This document shows positions 63,156-64,000 of a stretch of DNA of 64,000 nt, piece by piece. The DNA is from Scatophagus argus (taxonomy: Eukaryota; Chordata; Actinopteri; Scatophagidae). Each line of letters begins with the position of its first letter. Positions within the stretch are counted from its first letter, which is position 1. A program made the position numbers and the translations under genes. The DNA is taken from assembly GCF_020382885.2 (NCBI RefSeq), contig NC_058498.1, positions 13,282,001 through 13,346,000 on the forward strand, in the 5' to 3' direction. The notes under the pieces were generated by a model, which saw only the letters and a program-made list of their open reading frames with translations, was not told where the DNA came from and made no database searches.

Positions 63156-64000
63156 TAAAGAGGTCTGTCTGGATGCCCACGGTAAATTGAAGTAACTACA
63201 TGACTAAGTTGGTACAAAAGACAGAAAACTTTTTGCTGTGTGGCAATTACCCAAGTGAGTCCTTGAACGAGACGCAGATGAGTGAGATAGTCGGCTGATG
63301 GAAGTATGCTAATAGGCTAACTTCCTAAGTTTCTGAGAACCACATGAAGTGGGCCATGTTTGTTGTTACACAGACTTATTGTTTTGTCCATGGCAGTATT
63401 TCCTGTAAAACAGAAGAAGAAAGCGATAGTTCCCGCATGTTGTATGAGCCCACATGTACACGTCCCAGCTGACTGCAAAGCATACAAGACATACACACAT
63501 TTGGGGCGGCACACCACAGAACAAGCATTGTGGTGACTTGATTTGGAGTTCAGTGGAAGGATAAGTGGCTATGGTCGAAAGCACAGAGGAGGTTAAACGG
63601 GAATAAAGGAGATGAAGGAAGAAGTTAGCTGAGGTGAAATTGGTCTTAAAGGAGAAGTAGGCCACAGTTCTTCCAATCAGACAAACAGGAAGTTGACCAG
63701 AAAACAGTATTATTGACCATGGGGCTGAAGCTAAAGTTAATTACTCCATGCTCTTTATTCTTCAGAGGGCAGTATTTCTTCCTCCTTTCTTTCCAGCCTT
63801 CTCTCATTTGACTAAGCTGCTGTTGTGAAGTGTTATCTCTGACAGTCAGAGTGACGGAGTTTGGCCCAGATATCTCTCTCTCCTCCCAGCACCACACACA
63901 GCCTTGAAGGTCAGGATAGTTTTTCTGAGAGTCTCACTGACTCTCTGCATCTCTCTACAGGTAGACAGAGACGGAGGGAAAAGGCAAAGTGATAACAGTG

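Larger units (their letters stand above)
55296..64000 (-). other. xpr1 5' intron(s) with no further xpr1 exon found
   Basis: The first mapped exon starts with a split Val codon, so a coding exon must lie upstream, yet neither the conserved MKF start exon nor the next exon was found on the minus strand up to 64000. Apart from the CpG patch, LTR-like unit, Tc1 fragment and simple repeats, nothing gene-like is visible. Confidence 0.5.

Noticed and set aside
55296-64000. xpr1 start exon (MKF..., HITPEW region)
   Set aside because: Searched by eye on the minus strand for the conserved start and the next exon; no match, so assumed to be beyond the right edge.

Overview
The window is vertebrate nuclear DNA, most likely from a ray-finned (probably percomorph) fish. 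The genes are split into many small exons with GT-AG introns, their products align along their length with vertebrate orthologs as I recall them, and the intergenic and intronic DNA carries dispersed repeats typical of teleosts (Tc1-like, hAT-type, LINE tails, CA/GT microsatellites). No bacterial-type feature (operon, CRISPR, RBS) is present. Most short open frames here are chance; the real genes had to be read exon by exon from splice sites, phase and protein homology.

Layout. 1-3700: no certain gene; one terminal-exon-like segment near the left edge, a possible conserved non-coding block and a degenerate repeat. 4634-8296 (+): fzr1 (Cdh1), APC/C activator, 13 coding exons, 491 aa, complete. 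9796-17852 (+): haus5, augmin subunit, 19 coding exons, 660 aa, complete, with one intron (10328-10829) that has full minor-spliceosome (U12) signals. 18790-32424 (+): sin3b, histone deacetylase co-repressor scaffold, 19 coding exons, 1272 aa, complete. Its exon 4 donor abuts an 810-bp hAT-type transposon flanked by a perfect 8-bp target-site duplication, so the transposon end supplies part of the 5' splice site. 32425-39255: sin3b 3' UTR, then a long stretch that probably includes the xpr1 3' UTR. 39256-55295 (-): xpr1 (SLC53A1), phosphate exporter, 13 coding exons, lacking only the first ~40 residues, which must lie beyond the right edge. 55296-64000: xpr1 5' intron with a CpG-rich patch, an LTR-like unit and a Tc1 fragment.

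The three + strand genes stand head to tail and all act in cell-cycle control: fzr1 in mitotic exit/G1 proteolysis, haus5 in spindle microtubule nucleation, sin3b in repression of cell-cycle genes. xpr1 is convergent with them and unrelated in function.

The most noteworthy observations are the hAT insertion exactly at the sin3b exon 4/intron 4 boundary, with the ancestral donor preserved 818 bp downstream, and the U12-type intron in haus5. I found no convincing wholly new gene system. Coordinates of exons were set by hand from splice consensus, reading phase and homology; UTR and repeat boundaries are approximate.
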